From an uncultured Mycolicibacterium sp. (GTDB lineage Bacteria; Actinomycetota; Actinomycetes; Mycobacteriales; Mycobacteriaceae), in contig NZ_CALDGS010000035.1 in the NCBI RefSeq assembly GCF_937941905.1, positions 1 to 17,897 of the forward strand: a DNA stretch of 17,897 nucleotides, written 5' to 3'. Shown here piece after piece: positions 11,499 through 17,897 of the stretch (position 1 is its first letter; each line of letters opens with the position of its first letter). The notes under the pieces are model-generated. The model did not search any database, was not told the origin of the DNA, and worked only from the letters and a program-made list of their open reading frames with translations. Both the position numbers and the translations under genes were made by a program.

Positions 11499-12812
11499 AT
11501 GAGTGGACGGCACCGCAAGCCCACCAACTCGGCCAAGAGCGTCGCGAAGCTCGCCTTCACCGGAGCCGTACTCGGCGGTGGCGGTCTAGCCCTGTCCGGT
11601 CAGGCCCACGCCGCCACCGACGCCGAATGGGATCAGGTCGCCCGCTGCGAGTCCGGCGGCAACTGGGCCATCAACACCGGCAACGGGTACCACGGTGGTC
11701 TGCAGTTCGCGCCGAGCACCTGGCTCGCCCACGGCGGTGCGGAGTTCGCGCCCGCCGCGCACCTGGCCACCAAGGAAGAGCAGATCGCGGTCGCCGAGCG
11801 CGTGCTGGCCACCCAGGGCAAGCGGGCCTGGCCGAGCTGCGGCAAGGTGCTGTCCGGCCCGACGCCGCGCAACGTGGTGAAGGACGCCCCCGCTCCGGAG
11901 GCCCCGGCCCCGGATGCCCCGGTGCCGCTGGACGCCCCCGCCGGCGAGCTGCCGCCGCCCGCCGATCCGTTCGCTCCCCCGCCGGTCGTGCCCGTGGCCT
12001 TCGATCCGCTGGCCGCGCCGCCGGCCCCCGAAGGACTTCCGCCCGCGCCGGCGGACCTCCCGCCGGCCCCGGCCGATGCTGCCCCGGTCGACGCCGTCGC
12101 GCCCGCGCCGGCCGAGCCGGTCGTCGTGCCGGCCGCGTTCGAGGCGCCCGCCCCGGCCGATCTGCCGCCCGCGCCCGCGGACCTGCCGCCGGCCCCGGCC
12201 GATCTTCCGCCGGCCCCGGTCGCCGAACCGGCCGTCGTCCCGGCCGCGTTCGAGGCCCCGGCGCCCGCCGACGTGCCGCCGGCCCCGGCCGATGCCGTCC
12301 CGGCCCCGGCCGACCTGCCGCCGGCCGACGTGATCGTCACCGCCTCGGCGACCTTCGAGGCCGACTGGGACGTCGCGCCGCAGGACGCCGAGCCGGCCGG
12401 GCAGCCGCAGACCTGGTCGCTGGGCATCGCCCCGGTGCCCGCGCAGCCGGCCCCGCCGGCTCCCCCGGCGCCCGCCCCGATCCCCGATCCGCTCGCCGGG
12501 GTGGAGATCCCGCAGCCGGCCGCCGACCTGGCCAACCAGGCCGTCTCCGGCGACCTGGCGCTGCCGGAGGGCACCCCGCACCTGCCCAGCCCGGAGAACC
12601 TGCCGCCCGGCTACACCGCCGACCGCAACGCGCTGCCGCAGGAGAGCTCGGGCGTGACCTACCTGCGCGAGCTGTGGCACGCGATCCAGACCCAGGAGAT
12701 CTCCGGCAAGGACGCGCTGCTGCTGCTCACCCAGCGGCCGCTGTCGGCCCCCGAGGCCCCGGTCCCGGCTCCCGCCCCCGCCCCGGCGCCCGCGCCGCTG
12801 CCGCCGGCCTGA
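11499..12812 (+). CDS. rpfA: Resuscitation-promoting factor RpfA
   Basis: This 437-residue secreted protein cuts peptidoglycan and promotes regrowth of dormant cells. A signal peptide occupies residues 1-38 (basic start MSGRHRKPTNSAKSVAK, hydrophobic core, then AHA before the cut). The transglycosylase-like RPF domain covers about 39-117, with WDQVARCESGGNW containing the catalytic Glu51; Cys50 and Cys114 can form the family's disulfide. Residues 125-340 are a Pro/Ala-rich repeat domain with VPxAF blocks near 164, 210 and 247; the family's repeat length varies. The tail includes LPPGYTADRNALPQESSGVTYLREL, a conserved block, and ends in a (PA)n stretch. Expression is likely controlled by CRP and the c-di-AMP riboswitch upstream. 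A GAGAGGA element (11480-11486) 12 nt before the ATG may be the ribosome binding site. Confidence 0.93.
   Translation: MSGRHRKPTNSAKSVAKLAFTGAVLGGGGLALSGQAHAATDAEWDQVARCESGGNWAINTGNGYHGGLQFAPSTWLAHGGAEFAPAAHLATKEEQIAVAERVLATQGKRAWPSCGKVLSGPTPRNVVKDAPAPEAPAPDAPVPLDAPAGELPPPADPFAPPPVVPVAFDPLAAPPAPEGLPPAPADLPPAPADAAPVDAVAPAPAEPVVVPAAFEAPAPADLPPAPADLPPAPADLPPAPVAEPAVVPAAFEAPAPADVPPAPADAVPAPADLPPADVIVTASATFEADWDVAPQDAEPAGQPQTWSLGIAPVPAQPAPPAPPAPAPIPDPLAGVEIPQPAADLANQAVSGDLALPEGTPHLPSPENLPPGYTADRNALPQESSGVTYLRELWHAIQTQEISGKDALLLLTQRPLSAPEAPVPAPAPAPAPAPLPPA
11985..12360 (+). repeat. Pro/Ala repeat region inside rpfA
   Basis: Encoded units begin with a V(P)xAF(D/E) block near residues 164, 210 and 247 and continue with runs of PPAPADL. 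The second and third units (spacing 37 residues) are the closest pair. A degenerate fourth unit begins near TASATFEADW. At the DNA level these are in-frame, near-repeated GC-rich segments, a likely site of copy-number change. Confidence 0.75.
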
Positions 12813-12835
12813 CCGGCGGTGGCGGCCGTCAGGCC
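12806..12835. terminator. Bidirectional hairpin between rpfA and moaE
   Basis: The arms GGCCTGAC (12806-12813) and GTCAGGCC (12828-12835) are perfectly complementary around a 14-nt loop. The rpfA stop TGA (12810-12812) lies in the left arm and the moaE stop (TGA on the minus strand, 12829-12831) in the right arm. There is no U-tract, which is common for mycobacterial terminators. Confidence 0.55.
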
Positions 12836-13257
12836 GAGTTGACCCATTCGTCGGTGCCGTCGGCGAAGAACTGGTGCTTCCACACCGGGATGCGCTCCTT
12901 GACCGCGTCGACCAGGCGCGTACAGGTGGTGAACGCCGCGGCGCGGTGATCGGCCGCCACGGCGGCGATGAGCGCGGCGTCCCCGATCTCCAACGGCCCG
13001 ATCCGGTGGCTGACCGCGATCGCGCGCACCCCCTCGGCATCCGCGGCGACCTCGCCGGCCACCTCGGCGAGCACCTTGGCCGCGGTCGGGTGGGCGGAGT
13101 ACTCCAGCCGCCGCACCGCCCGGCCGCCGTCGTGGTCGCGCACCACCCCGGCGAACACCACCACCGCCCCGGCCGCGGCGTGCGACACCAGGGCCTCGTG
13201 TTCGGCGGCGTCGATGGGCGATTCGGTGACGTCGGCACGCACCACCACGGCGGTCAT
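12829..13257 (-). CDS. moaE: Molybdopterin synthase large subunit MoaE
   Basis: This 142-residue subunit uses sulfur from MoaD to convert cyclic pyranopterin monophosphate into molybdopterin. Family motifs are AGAVVVFAGVVRDHDGG (29-45), LEYSAHPTAAK (51-61), SHRIGPLEIGDAALI (83-97), DHRAAAF (103-109) and VKERIPVWKHQFF (119-131). Lys120 and Lys127 line up with the active-site lysines of the E. coli enzyme (Lys119 and Lys126). The ATG overlaps the stop of the mog gene (ATGA), so it is the last gene of an overlapping operon. Its stop codon sits in a hairpin shared with rpfA. It corresponds to moaE2 (Rv0866) of M. tuberculosis. Confidence 0.94.
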   Translation of the reverse strand: MTAVVVRADVTESPIDAAEHEALVSHAAAGAVVVFAGVVRDHDGGRAVRRLEYSAHPTAAKVLAEVAGEVAADAEGVRAIAVSHRIGPLEIGDAALIAAVAADHRAAAFTTCTRLVDAVKERIPVWKHQFFADGTDEWVNSA

Positions 13258-13751
13258 CTCGAGTGGTCCTTTCCCCGCAGCTGGTCCAGGGCGTGCTCGA
13301 GCACGTCGGCGAGCACGCCGAGCCCGTCGCGCACCCCGCCCGGGGAGCCCGGCAGGTTGACGATGAGGGTGCGTCCGGCCACCCCGCACACGCCGCGGGA
13401 CAGCACCGCGGTGGGCACCTTCGGCAGCCCGGCGCGCCGGATGGCGTCGGCCAGGCCGGGGATCTCGAAGTCGAGCACCTCCCGGGTGACCTCGGGGGTG
13501 GCGTCGGTGGGTGCGATGCCGGTGCCGCCGGAGGTGAGGACGACGTCGACGCCGGCGGCCAGGGCGTCGCGCAGCGCCCGGCCCACCGCCGCACCGTCGG
13601 GCACCACGACGGGCGGGGCCACGGCGTAGCCGCGGGCGGAGAGCCAGTCGACGAGGATCGGCCCGCAGCGGTCCTGGTAGACCTCGCCGGCGGCGCGGGT
13701 GGAGGCGATGATCACCCGCGCGGTGCGGGCCGGCACCGGGCCGGCGGTCAT
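13254..13751 (-). CDS. mog: Molybdopterin adenylyltransferase (Mog/MoaB family)
   Basis: This 165-residue protein is of the MoCF domain family. Such proteins adenylate molybdopterin ahead of metal insertion by MoeA. Landmarks are ARVIIASTRAAGEVYQDRCG (11-30) with an Asp where the family binds the pterin, VVLTSGGTGIAPTDATPE (71-88) carrying the GGTG loop and Asp83, and LPGSPGGVRDGL (133-144). MoaB and Mog proteins cannot be told apart with certainty at this length; the M. tuberculosis counterpart Rv0865 is named mog. The ATG at 13751 overlaps the moaC stop (ATGA), and its own stop overlaps moaE. Confidence 0.9.
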   Translation of the reverse strand: MTAGPVPARTARVIIASTRAAGEVYQDRCGPILVDWLSARGYAVAPPVVVPDGAAVGRALRDALAAGVDVVLTSGGTGIAPTDATPEVTREVLDFEIPGLADAIRRAGLPKVPTAVLSRGVCGVAGRTLIVNLPGSPGGVRDGLGVLADVLEHALDQLRGKDHSR

Positions 13752-14248
13752 TGCGGGCTCCAGACCCCGGTTTTGCCGCCCTCCTTGCGCAGCACGCGCA
13801 CGTTGTCGATGCGGGCGGCGGGGTCGACCGCCTTGATCATGTCGTAGACGGTCAGCGCGGCCACGGTCACCGCGGTGAGCGCCTCCATCTCCACCCCGGT
13901 GCGGTCGGTGGTGCGCACGGTGGCGGTGATGTCGATGCGGTCCGCGCCGATGTCGAAGGCGACCTCGACGCCGGTCAGTGCCAGCGGATGGCACAGCGGC
14001 ACCAGGTCGGGGGTGCGTTTGGCCGCCATGATGCCCGCGATCCGGGCGGTGGCCAGCGCGTCACCCTTGGGCAGGCCGCCGGACGAGACGAGCTCGACGA
14101 CGTCGGCACGGGTGTGCACCGTGCCGCCGGCGACGGCGACCCGCTTGTTGGCCCGTTTGTCGCTGACGTCGACCATCCGCGCGGCGCCGGTCTCGTCGAC
14201 GTGGGAGAGCCGGCCGGGGGTGGGGTCCGCGTCAGCGCCGGTGGTCAC
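13748..14248 (-). CDS. moaC: Cyclic pyranopterin monophosphate synthase MoaC
   Basis: This 166-residue protein rearranges the MoaA product into cyclic pyranopterin monophosphate. Essentially every family block is present: LSHVDETGAARMVDV (14-28), KGDALATARIAGIMAAKRT (61-79), LVPLCHPLALTGVEV (82-96), TGVEMEALTAV (117-127) and LTVYDMIKA (132-140), where Asp136 and Lys139 match the catalytic pair known in E. coli, then RKEGGKTGVW near the end. The GTG start at 14248 is only 6 bp after the stop of the 60-residue gene, and its stop overlaps mog by 4 nt. It corresponds to moaC2 (Rv0864). Confidence 0.95.
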   Translation of the reverse strand: MTTGADADPTPGRLSHVDETGAARMVDVSDKRANKRVAVAGGTVHTRADVVELVSSGGLPKGDALATARIAGIMAAKRTPDLVPLCHPLALTGVEVAFDIGADRIDITATVRTTDRTGVEMEALTAVTVAALTVYDMIKAVDPAARIDNVRVLRKEGGKTGVWSPQ

Positions 14249-14254
14249 CGTTGG

Positions 14255-14437
14255 TCACTTGTTGACGACCGTGACCGGGTGCGCGTACGGCAGTTCCTCC
14301 GCGGGAAGCGGGAAGGTGACATCGCCGAACGGCGACAGCGCGCCGGTGCGGTCCGCGGCCAGTTCGGTCACGGCATGCGCGTCACCGTCGAGCTTCGGCC
14401 AACCGTTGTCGACGTAATGCTTCTTGTTGTCTGCCAC
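14255..14437 (-). CDS. Conserved 60-residue protein at the head of the moaC operon
   Basis: This small protein matches the C-terminal part of Rv0863, which holds the same place before moaC2 in M. tuberculosis. It begins MADNKKHYVDNGWPKLDGDA, and the middle has LSPFGDVTFPLPAEELPYAHPVTVV. It has no membrane segment, no Cys and no known domain. Function is unknown. The GTG at 14437 is preferred because a CACAAT element ends 6 nt upstream, placing the transcript start at the GTG; another in-frame GTG lies 6 nt further up (14443). It heads the overlapping moaC-mog-moaE operon, so co-regulation with cofactor synthesis is expected. The reading frame stays open further upstream, but that part is antisense to the next gene. 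Confidence 0.75.
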   Translation of the reverse strand: MADNKKHYVDNGWPKLDGDAHAVTELAADRTGALSPFGDVTFPLPAEELPYAHPVTVVNK

Positions 14438-14443
14438 GCCCAC

Positions 14444-14449
14444 ATTGTG
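14444..14449 (-). promoter_or_regulatory. Possible -10 box of the moaC operon
   Basis: On the minus strand this reads CACAAT, with A2, A5 and T6 of the -10 consensus. The GTG at 14437 starts 6 nt later. It is back to back with the promoter of the helicase-associated gene 38 bp away. Confidence 0.35.
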
Positions 14450-14487
14450 GCAAACCGCGGGCGCGGCGGCGCAGGTGGTCGCTGTCT

Positions 14488-14493
14488 TAGGCT
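14488..14493 (+). promoter_or_regulatory. -10 box of leaderless helicase-associated gene
   Basis: TAGGCT (TANNNT) is followed after 8 nt by the ATG at 14502. There is no ribosome binding site, so the mRNA probably begins at the start codon. Confidence 0.5.
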
Positions 14494-14501
14494 GGTCGGC
14501 A

Positions 14502-16796
14502 ATGACCGAACAATCCCCGGGCATCCCGCTGGGGGCCTGGCTGGCCGAGCTTCCGGACGAGCGGCTCGTCCGACTGCTGCAGCTGCGGCCCGATCTCACC
14601 CAGCCCCCGCCCGGAACGCTCGCGGCGCTGGCCGCGCGCGCGCTGTCGCGCCAGTCGGTCAAAGCCGCCACCGACGGGCTGGACTTCCTGCACCTGGCGG
14701 TGCTCGACGCGCTGCTGGTGCTGCACGCCGACACCACCCCCACCCCGGTGCACAAGCTCACCGAACTGCTGGCCGGCCGCGCCGACGCCGACACCGTCGC
14801 CGGCGCGCTGGAGGCGCTGCGGGAGCGGGCCCTGGTGTGGGGCGGCGACGAGGTACGGGTGGCCGCCGAGGCGGCCTCGGCGCTGCCCTGGTACCCGGGG
14901 CAGGCGGTGCTCGAGGACGACGGCCGCTCCGCCGCCGAGATCGCCGCGCAGCTGGCCGCGCTGGACCCGGTGCCGCGCGAGCTGCTGGACCGGCTGCTCG
15001 AGGGCCCGCCGGTGGGCCGCACCCGCGACGCCGCCCCGGACACCCCGCCGGACCGGCCGGTGCAGCGGCTGCTGGCCGCCGGGCTGCTGCGCCGGCTCGA
15101 CGACGAGACGGTCATCCTGCCCCGGCTGGTCGGGCAGGTGCTGCGCGGCGAGACCCCCGGCCCCACCACCCTGCACCCGCCGGACCCGGTGGTCTCGACC
15201 ACCTCGCAGCGCGACGTCGACGCCACCGCCGCCGGGGCGGCGCTGGACCTGATGCGCGAGGTCGACCTGGTGCTCGACACGCTGGGCGCCGCGCCGGTGC
15301 CGGAACTGCGCAGCGGCGGGCTCGGGGTGCGCGACCTCAAGCGGCTGACCAAGAGCACCGGCATCGACGAGCGGCGGCTGGCGCTGATCCTGGAGGTGGC
15401 CGCCGGGGCGGGGCTGATCGCGGCCGGGGTGCCCGACACCGGGCCCGACGACGAGGACACCGGCGCCTTCTGGGCGCCGACGGTGGCCGCCGACCGGTTC
15501 GCCGAGGCGCCCGCCGCGGTGCGCTGGCACCTGCTCGCCGCCACCTGGCTGGAGCTGCCGGCCCGCCCCAGCCTGGTGGGCAGCCGCGGCCAGGACGGCA
15601 AGCCGTACGCCGCGCTGTCGGACGCGCTGTTCTCCAACGCCGCCCCGCTGGACCGGCGGCTGCTGCTGGAGCTGCTGGCCGAGTTGCCCCCGGGCGCCGG
15701 GGTGGACGCCGCCTCGGCGTCGGCCGCGCTGATCTGGCGGCGGCCCCGGTGGGCGGCGCGGCTGCAGGCCGGCCCGGTCGGTGACCTGCTCGAGGAGGCG
15801 CACGCGCTGGGGGTGCTGGGCCGCGGGGCGCTGGCCGGCCCGGCACGGGCCCTGCTGGCCGAGGAGCCGGAGGAGGCCGTGGTCGCCGCGATGGGCAGGG
15901 CGCTGCCCGCCCCGATCGACCACTTCCTGCTGCAGGCCGACCTGACCGTGGTGGTGCCCGGCCCGCTGGAACGCTCCCTGGCCGACCGGCTCGCCGAGGT
16001 GGCGACGGTGGAGTCGGCGGGCGCGGCGATGGTGTACCGGATCAGCGAGGCCTCGGTCCGGCGCGCCCTGGACGCCGGGCGCAGTGCCGGGGAGCTGCAC
16101 GGCTTCTTCGAGCGGTACTCGAAAACCCCGGTGCCGCAGAGCCTGACCTACCTCATCGACGACGTGGCCCGCCGGCACGGACAGCTGCGGGTCGGCATCG
16201 CGGCGTCGTTCGTGCGCTGCGAGGACCCCGCCCTGCTCACCCAGGCGCTGGCCGCGCCCGGCATGGACCGGCTGGAGGTGCGGCTGCTCGCGCCGACGGT
16301 GGCGGTGTCGCAGGCCCCGCTCAAGGAGGTGCTGGACACGCTGCGGGCGGCCGGGTTCGCGCCGGCGGCCGAGGACGCCACCGGCGCGGTGGTGGATCTG
16401 CGCACCCGGGGCGCCCGGGTGGCCAGCCCGCCGGTGCGCCGCCGCGGCTGGCGGCCGAAGCCGCCCACCCCGGAGACGCTGGCCGCGGTGGTCAAGGTGT
16501 TGCGCAAGGTGGCGTCGGCCTCGCCGGTGGGCGGGCGGCTCGATCCGGCGGTGGCGATCGCCGAGCTGCAGGAGGCCGCGTTGCAGCAGCGGTCGGTGGT
16601 GATCGGCTACGTCGACGCCGCCGGGGTGGCCACCCAGCGGGTGGTGGAGCCGATCGCGGTGCGCGGCGGGCAGCTGAGCGCCTTCGACCCGGCCACCGGC
16701 CGGGTCCGCGACTTCGCCATCCACCGGGTGACCTCGGTGGTGGCGGCCGGCACCGGGGACGCCGACGACCCCCGGCAGCCGGCCGACTCTGGATAA
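14502..16796 (+). CDS. Helicase-associated protein with XPB/Ssl2-like and degenerate WYL-like domains (Rv0862c-like)
   Basis: This 764-residue protein lacks Walker A and DEAD-type motifs, so it is not itself a helicase. The N-terminal half (1-440) is Leu/Ala-rich and helical. About 470-600 matches the domain often annotated as helicase C-terminal type 3 or XPB/Ssl2-like: HFLLQADLTVVVPGPLE, then VYRISEASVRRALDAGRSAGEL and YSKTPVPQSLTYLIDDVARRHG. Residues about 690-745 (SVVIGYVDAAGVATQRVVEP, then a segment ending RDFAIHRVTSV) resemble a WYL ligand-binding domain, without the exact W-Y-L triplet. The ATG at 14502 is chosen over upstream codons because of the leaderless promoter. The xpb helicase gene starts 8 bp after its stop. 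A role as XPB partner in DNA repair is inferred from this conserved pairing (Rv0862c-Rv0861c). Confidence 0.82.
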   Translation: MTEQSPGIPLGAWLAELPDERLVRLLQLRPDLTQPPPGTLAALAARALSRQSVKAATDGLDFLHLAVLDALLVLHADTTPTPVHKLTELLAGRADADTVAGALEALRERALVWGGDEVRVAAEAASALPWYPGQAVLEDDGRSAAEIAAQLAALDPVPRELLDRLLEGPPVGRTRDAAPDTPPDRPVQRLLAAGLLRRLDDETVILPRLVGQVLRGETPGPTTLHPPDPVVSTTSQRDVDATAAGAALDLMREVDLVLDTLGAAPVPELRSGGLGVRDLKRLTKSTGIDERRLALILEVAAGAGLIAAGVPDTGPDDEDTGAFWAPTVAADRFAEAPAAVRWHLLAATWLELPARPSLVGSRGQDGKPYAALSDALFSNAAPLDRRLLLELLAELPPGAGVDAASASAALIWRRPRWAARLQAGPVGDLLEEAHALGVLGRGALAGPARALLAEEPEEAVVAAMGRALPAPIDHFLLQADLTVVVPGPLERSLADRLAEVATVESAGAAMVYRISEASVRRALDAGRSAGELHGFFERYSKTPVPQSLTYLIDDVARRHGQLRVGIAASFVRCEDPALLTQALAAPGMDRLEVRLLAPTVAVSQAPLKEVLDTLRAAGFAPAAEDATGAVVDLRTRGARVASPPVRRRGWRPKPPTPETLAAVVKVLRKVASASPVGGRLDPAVAIAELQEAALQQRSVVIGYVDAAGVATQRVVEPIAVRGGQLSAFDPATGRVRDFAIHRVTSVVAAGTGDADDPRQPADSG

Positions 16797-16797
16797 T
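16792..16797 (+). promoter_or_regulatory. -10 box of xpb inside the upstream stop codon
   Basis: GATAAT matches the TATAAT consensus at 5 of 6 positions and contains the TAA stop (16794-16796) of the preceding gene. The ATG at 16805 begins 7 nt after it, so xpb may have its own leaderless mRNA besides read-through from upstream. Confidence 0.45.
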
Positions 16798-16804
16798 GAG
16801 TGGA

Positions 16805-17897
16805 ATGAGTTCCGCCCCTGATGGGCCGCTGATCGTCCAGTCCGACAAGACCGTGCTGCTCGAGGTCGACCACGAGCTGGCCGGTGCGGCCCGGGCCGCG
16901 ATCGCGCCGTTCGCCGAACTGGAACGCGCGCCCGAACACGTGCACACCTACCGCATCACCCCGCTGGCGCTGTGGAACGCCCGCGCGGCCGGCCACGACG
17001 CCGAACAGGTGGTCGACGCGCTGGTGACCTACTCGCGCTACCCGGTGCCGCAGCCGCTGCTGGTCGACATCGTCGACACCATGGCCCGCTACGGCCGGCT
17101 GCAGCTGGTCAAGCACCCGGCGCACGGGCTGGTGCTGGTGAGCCTGGACCGCGCGGTGCTCGAGGAGGTGCTGCGCAACAAGAAGATCACCCCGATGCTG
17201 GGGGCGCGCATCGACGACGACACCGTGATCGTGCACCCTAGCGAGCGCGGCCGGATCAAGCAGGCGCTGCTCAAGATCGGTTGGCCCGCCGAGGATCTCG
17301 CCGGCTACGTGGACGGCGAGGCGCACCCCATCGCGCTGGTGCAGGACGGCTGGCAGCTGCGCGACTACCAGCAGATGGCCGCCGACTCGTTCTGGGAGGG
17401 CGGCTCAGGTGTGGTGGTGCTGCCGTGCGGCGCGGGTAAGACCCTGGTCGGCGCGGCGGCGATGGCCAGGGCCAGCGCCACCACGCTGATCCTGGTGACC
17501 AACACGGTCGCCGGCCGGCAGTGGAAGCGCGAACTGCTGGCCCGCACCACGCTGACCGAGAACGAGATCGGCGAGTACTCCGGGGAGAAAAAGGAGATCC
17601 GCCCGGTCACCATCGCCACCTACCAGGTGATCACCCGCCGCACCAAGGGCCAGTACAAGCACCTGGAGCTGTTCGACAGCCGCGACTGGGGGCTGATCAT
17701 CTACGACGAGGTGCACCTGCTGCCCGCGCCGGTGTTCCGGATGACCGCCGACCTACAGTCGCGCCGGCGGCTCGGGCTGACCGCGACACTGATCCGCGAG
17801 GACGGCCGCGAGGGCGACGTGTTCAGCCTGATCGGGCCCAAACGCTACGACGCGCCGTGGAAGGACATCGAGGCGCAGGGCTGGATCGCGCCGGCCG
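16805..17897 (+). CDS. xpb: XPB/Rad25-type DNA repair helicase (5' part only)
   Basis: The first 364 residues are seen; the gene runs off the right edge. The protein is the bacterial XPB (ercc3, Rv0861c) type, an ATP-driven 3'-5' superfamily 2 DNA helicase. The N-terminal domain (1-185) begins SSAPDGPLIVQSDKTVLLEV and ends near DGEAHPIALVQ. Helicase motif Q-like GWQLRDYQ lies near 182-189. Walker A is PCGAGKT (207-213) and motif Ia LVTNTVAGRQWKREL follows. Walker B is DEVH (301-304), and GLTATLIRED is motif III. The ATG at 16805 is preferred; an in-frame ATG at 16796 overlaps the preceding stop (TAATG) and would add three residues. The upstream helicase-associated gene is almost surely its functional partner. 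Confidence 0.93.
   Translation, partial: MSSAPDGPLIVQSDKTVLLEVDHELAGAARAAIAPFAELERAPEHVHTYRITPLALWNARAAGHDAEQVVDALVTYSRYPVPQPLLVDIVDTMARYGRLQLVKHPAHGLVLVSLDRAVLEEVLRNKKITPMLGARIDDDTVIVHPSERGRIKQALLKIGWPAEDLAGYVDGEAHPIALVQDGWQLRDYQQMAADSFWEGGSGVVVLPCGAGKTLVGAAAMARASATTLILVTNTVAGRQWKRELLARTTLTENEIGEYSGEKKEIRPVTIATYQVITRRTKGQYKHLELFDSRDWGLIIYDEVHLLPAPVFRMTADLQSRRRLGLTATLIREDGREGDVFSLIGPKRYDAPWKDIEAQGWIAPA

Noticed and set aside
11985..12360. Stand-alone tandem repeat element inside rpfA
   Set aside because: The repeats keep the reading frame and encode the Pro/Ala linker known in RpfA proteins, so they are part of the gene.
13751..15784. 677-codon plus-strand frame across moaC and the helicase-associated gene
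   Set aside because: It crosses antisense to moaC and out of frame in the next gene, with no recognisable domain.
14487..16724. 745-codon minus-strand open frame opposite the helicase-associated gene
   Set aside because: Its composition (Gly, Arg, Gln, His runs) is a frame shadow; the plus-strand protein shows family motifs throughout.

Overview
The window is very GC-rich, densely packed, actinobacterial chromosomal DNA. Its gene content and order point to a Mycobacterium/Mycolicibacterium species. From memory, the order matches the M. tuberculosis stretch Rv0861c to Rv0885 read in the opposite direction, and every shared gene keeps its relative orientation. Several M. tuberculosis genes of that stretch are absent (the MarR regulator Rv0880, PPE13, Rv0874c, fadE10, PE_PGRS15). 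A SRPBCC-domain gene and a glutathionyl-hydroquinone-reductase-like gene are present instead, which suggests a non-tuberculous, probably rapid-growing, relative. No tRNA, rRNA, insertion sequence, prophage or CRISPR array was seen.

Layout. 1-355 (-) is the 5' part of an AurF-type diiron oxygenase gene, divergent from serC (531-1643, +). After serC come 26-bp tandem repeats and then sepH (1875-2684, +), a cell-division gene. A SpoU/TrmH RNA methyltransferase and a small membrane protein (3800 down to 2692, -) are followed by divergent DUF2530 and SRPBCC genes (3854-4580, +). A Cys-rich DUF3027 gene (5353-4577, -) is divergent from an MFS-like transporter plus DUF2771 exported-protein pair (5468-7665, +). 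A GST/GHR-like reductase (8686-7676, -) and cspB (9127-8720, -) follow.

The second half is a molybdenum-cofactor island built around rpfA. A YccF-like membrane gene, moaA and moaD form one overlapping operon on the plus strand (9302-11042). Next is a 456-nt non-coding leader carrying a near-consensus CRP (cAMP receptor) site and a well-conserved ydaO/c-di-AMP riboswitch, which leads into rpfA (11499-12812), a resuscitation-promoting muralytic enzyme. Converging on rpfA from the other strand is a second overlapping operon: a 60-residue conserved protein, moaC, mog/moaB and moaE (14437 down to 12829). The two operons together supply MoaA and MoaC (cyclic pyranopterin), MoaD and MoaE (molybdopterin synthase) and a Mog/MoaB-type protein (adenylation).

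The right edge holds a helicase-associated protein with a degenerate WYL-like C-terminus (14502-16796, +). It is followed immediately by the 5' part of an XPB/Rad25-type DNA helicase gene (16805 to the edge). The pair probably acts in one DNA-repair process.

A recurring theme is leaderless transcription. Several starts lie 6-8 nt after a TANNNT-type -10 box with no Shine-Dalgarno sequence: serC, the SpoU gene, DUF2530, the helicase-associated gene and xpb most clearly. Convergent gene pairs end in short palindromes that contain both stop codons. Function calls rest on motif recognition in the translated sequence; M. tuberculosis comparisons are from memory and were not computed.
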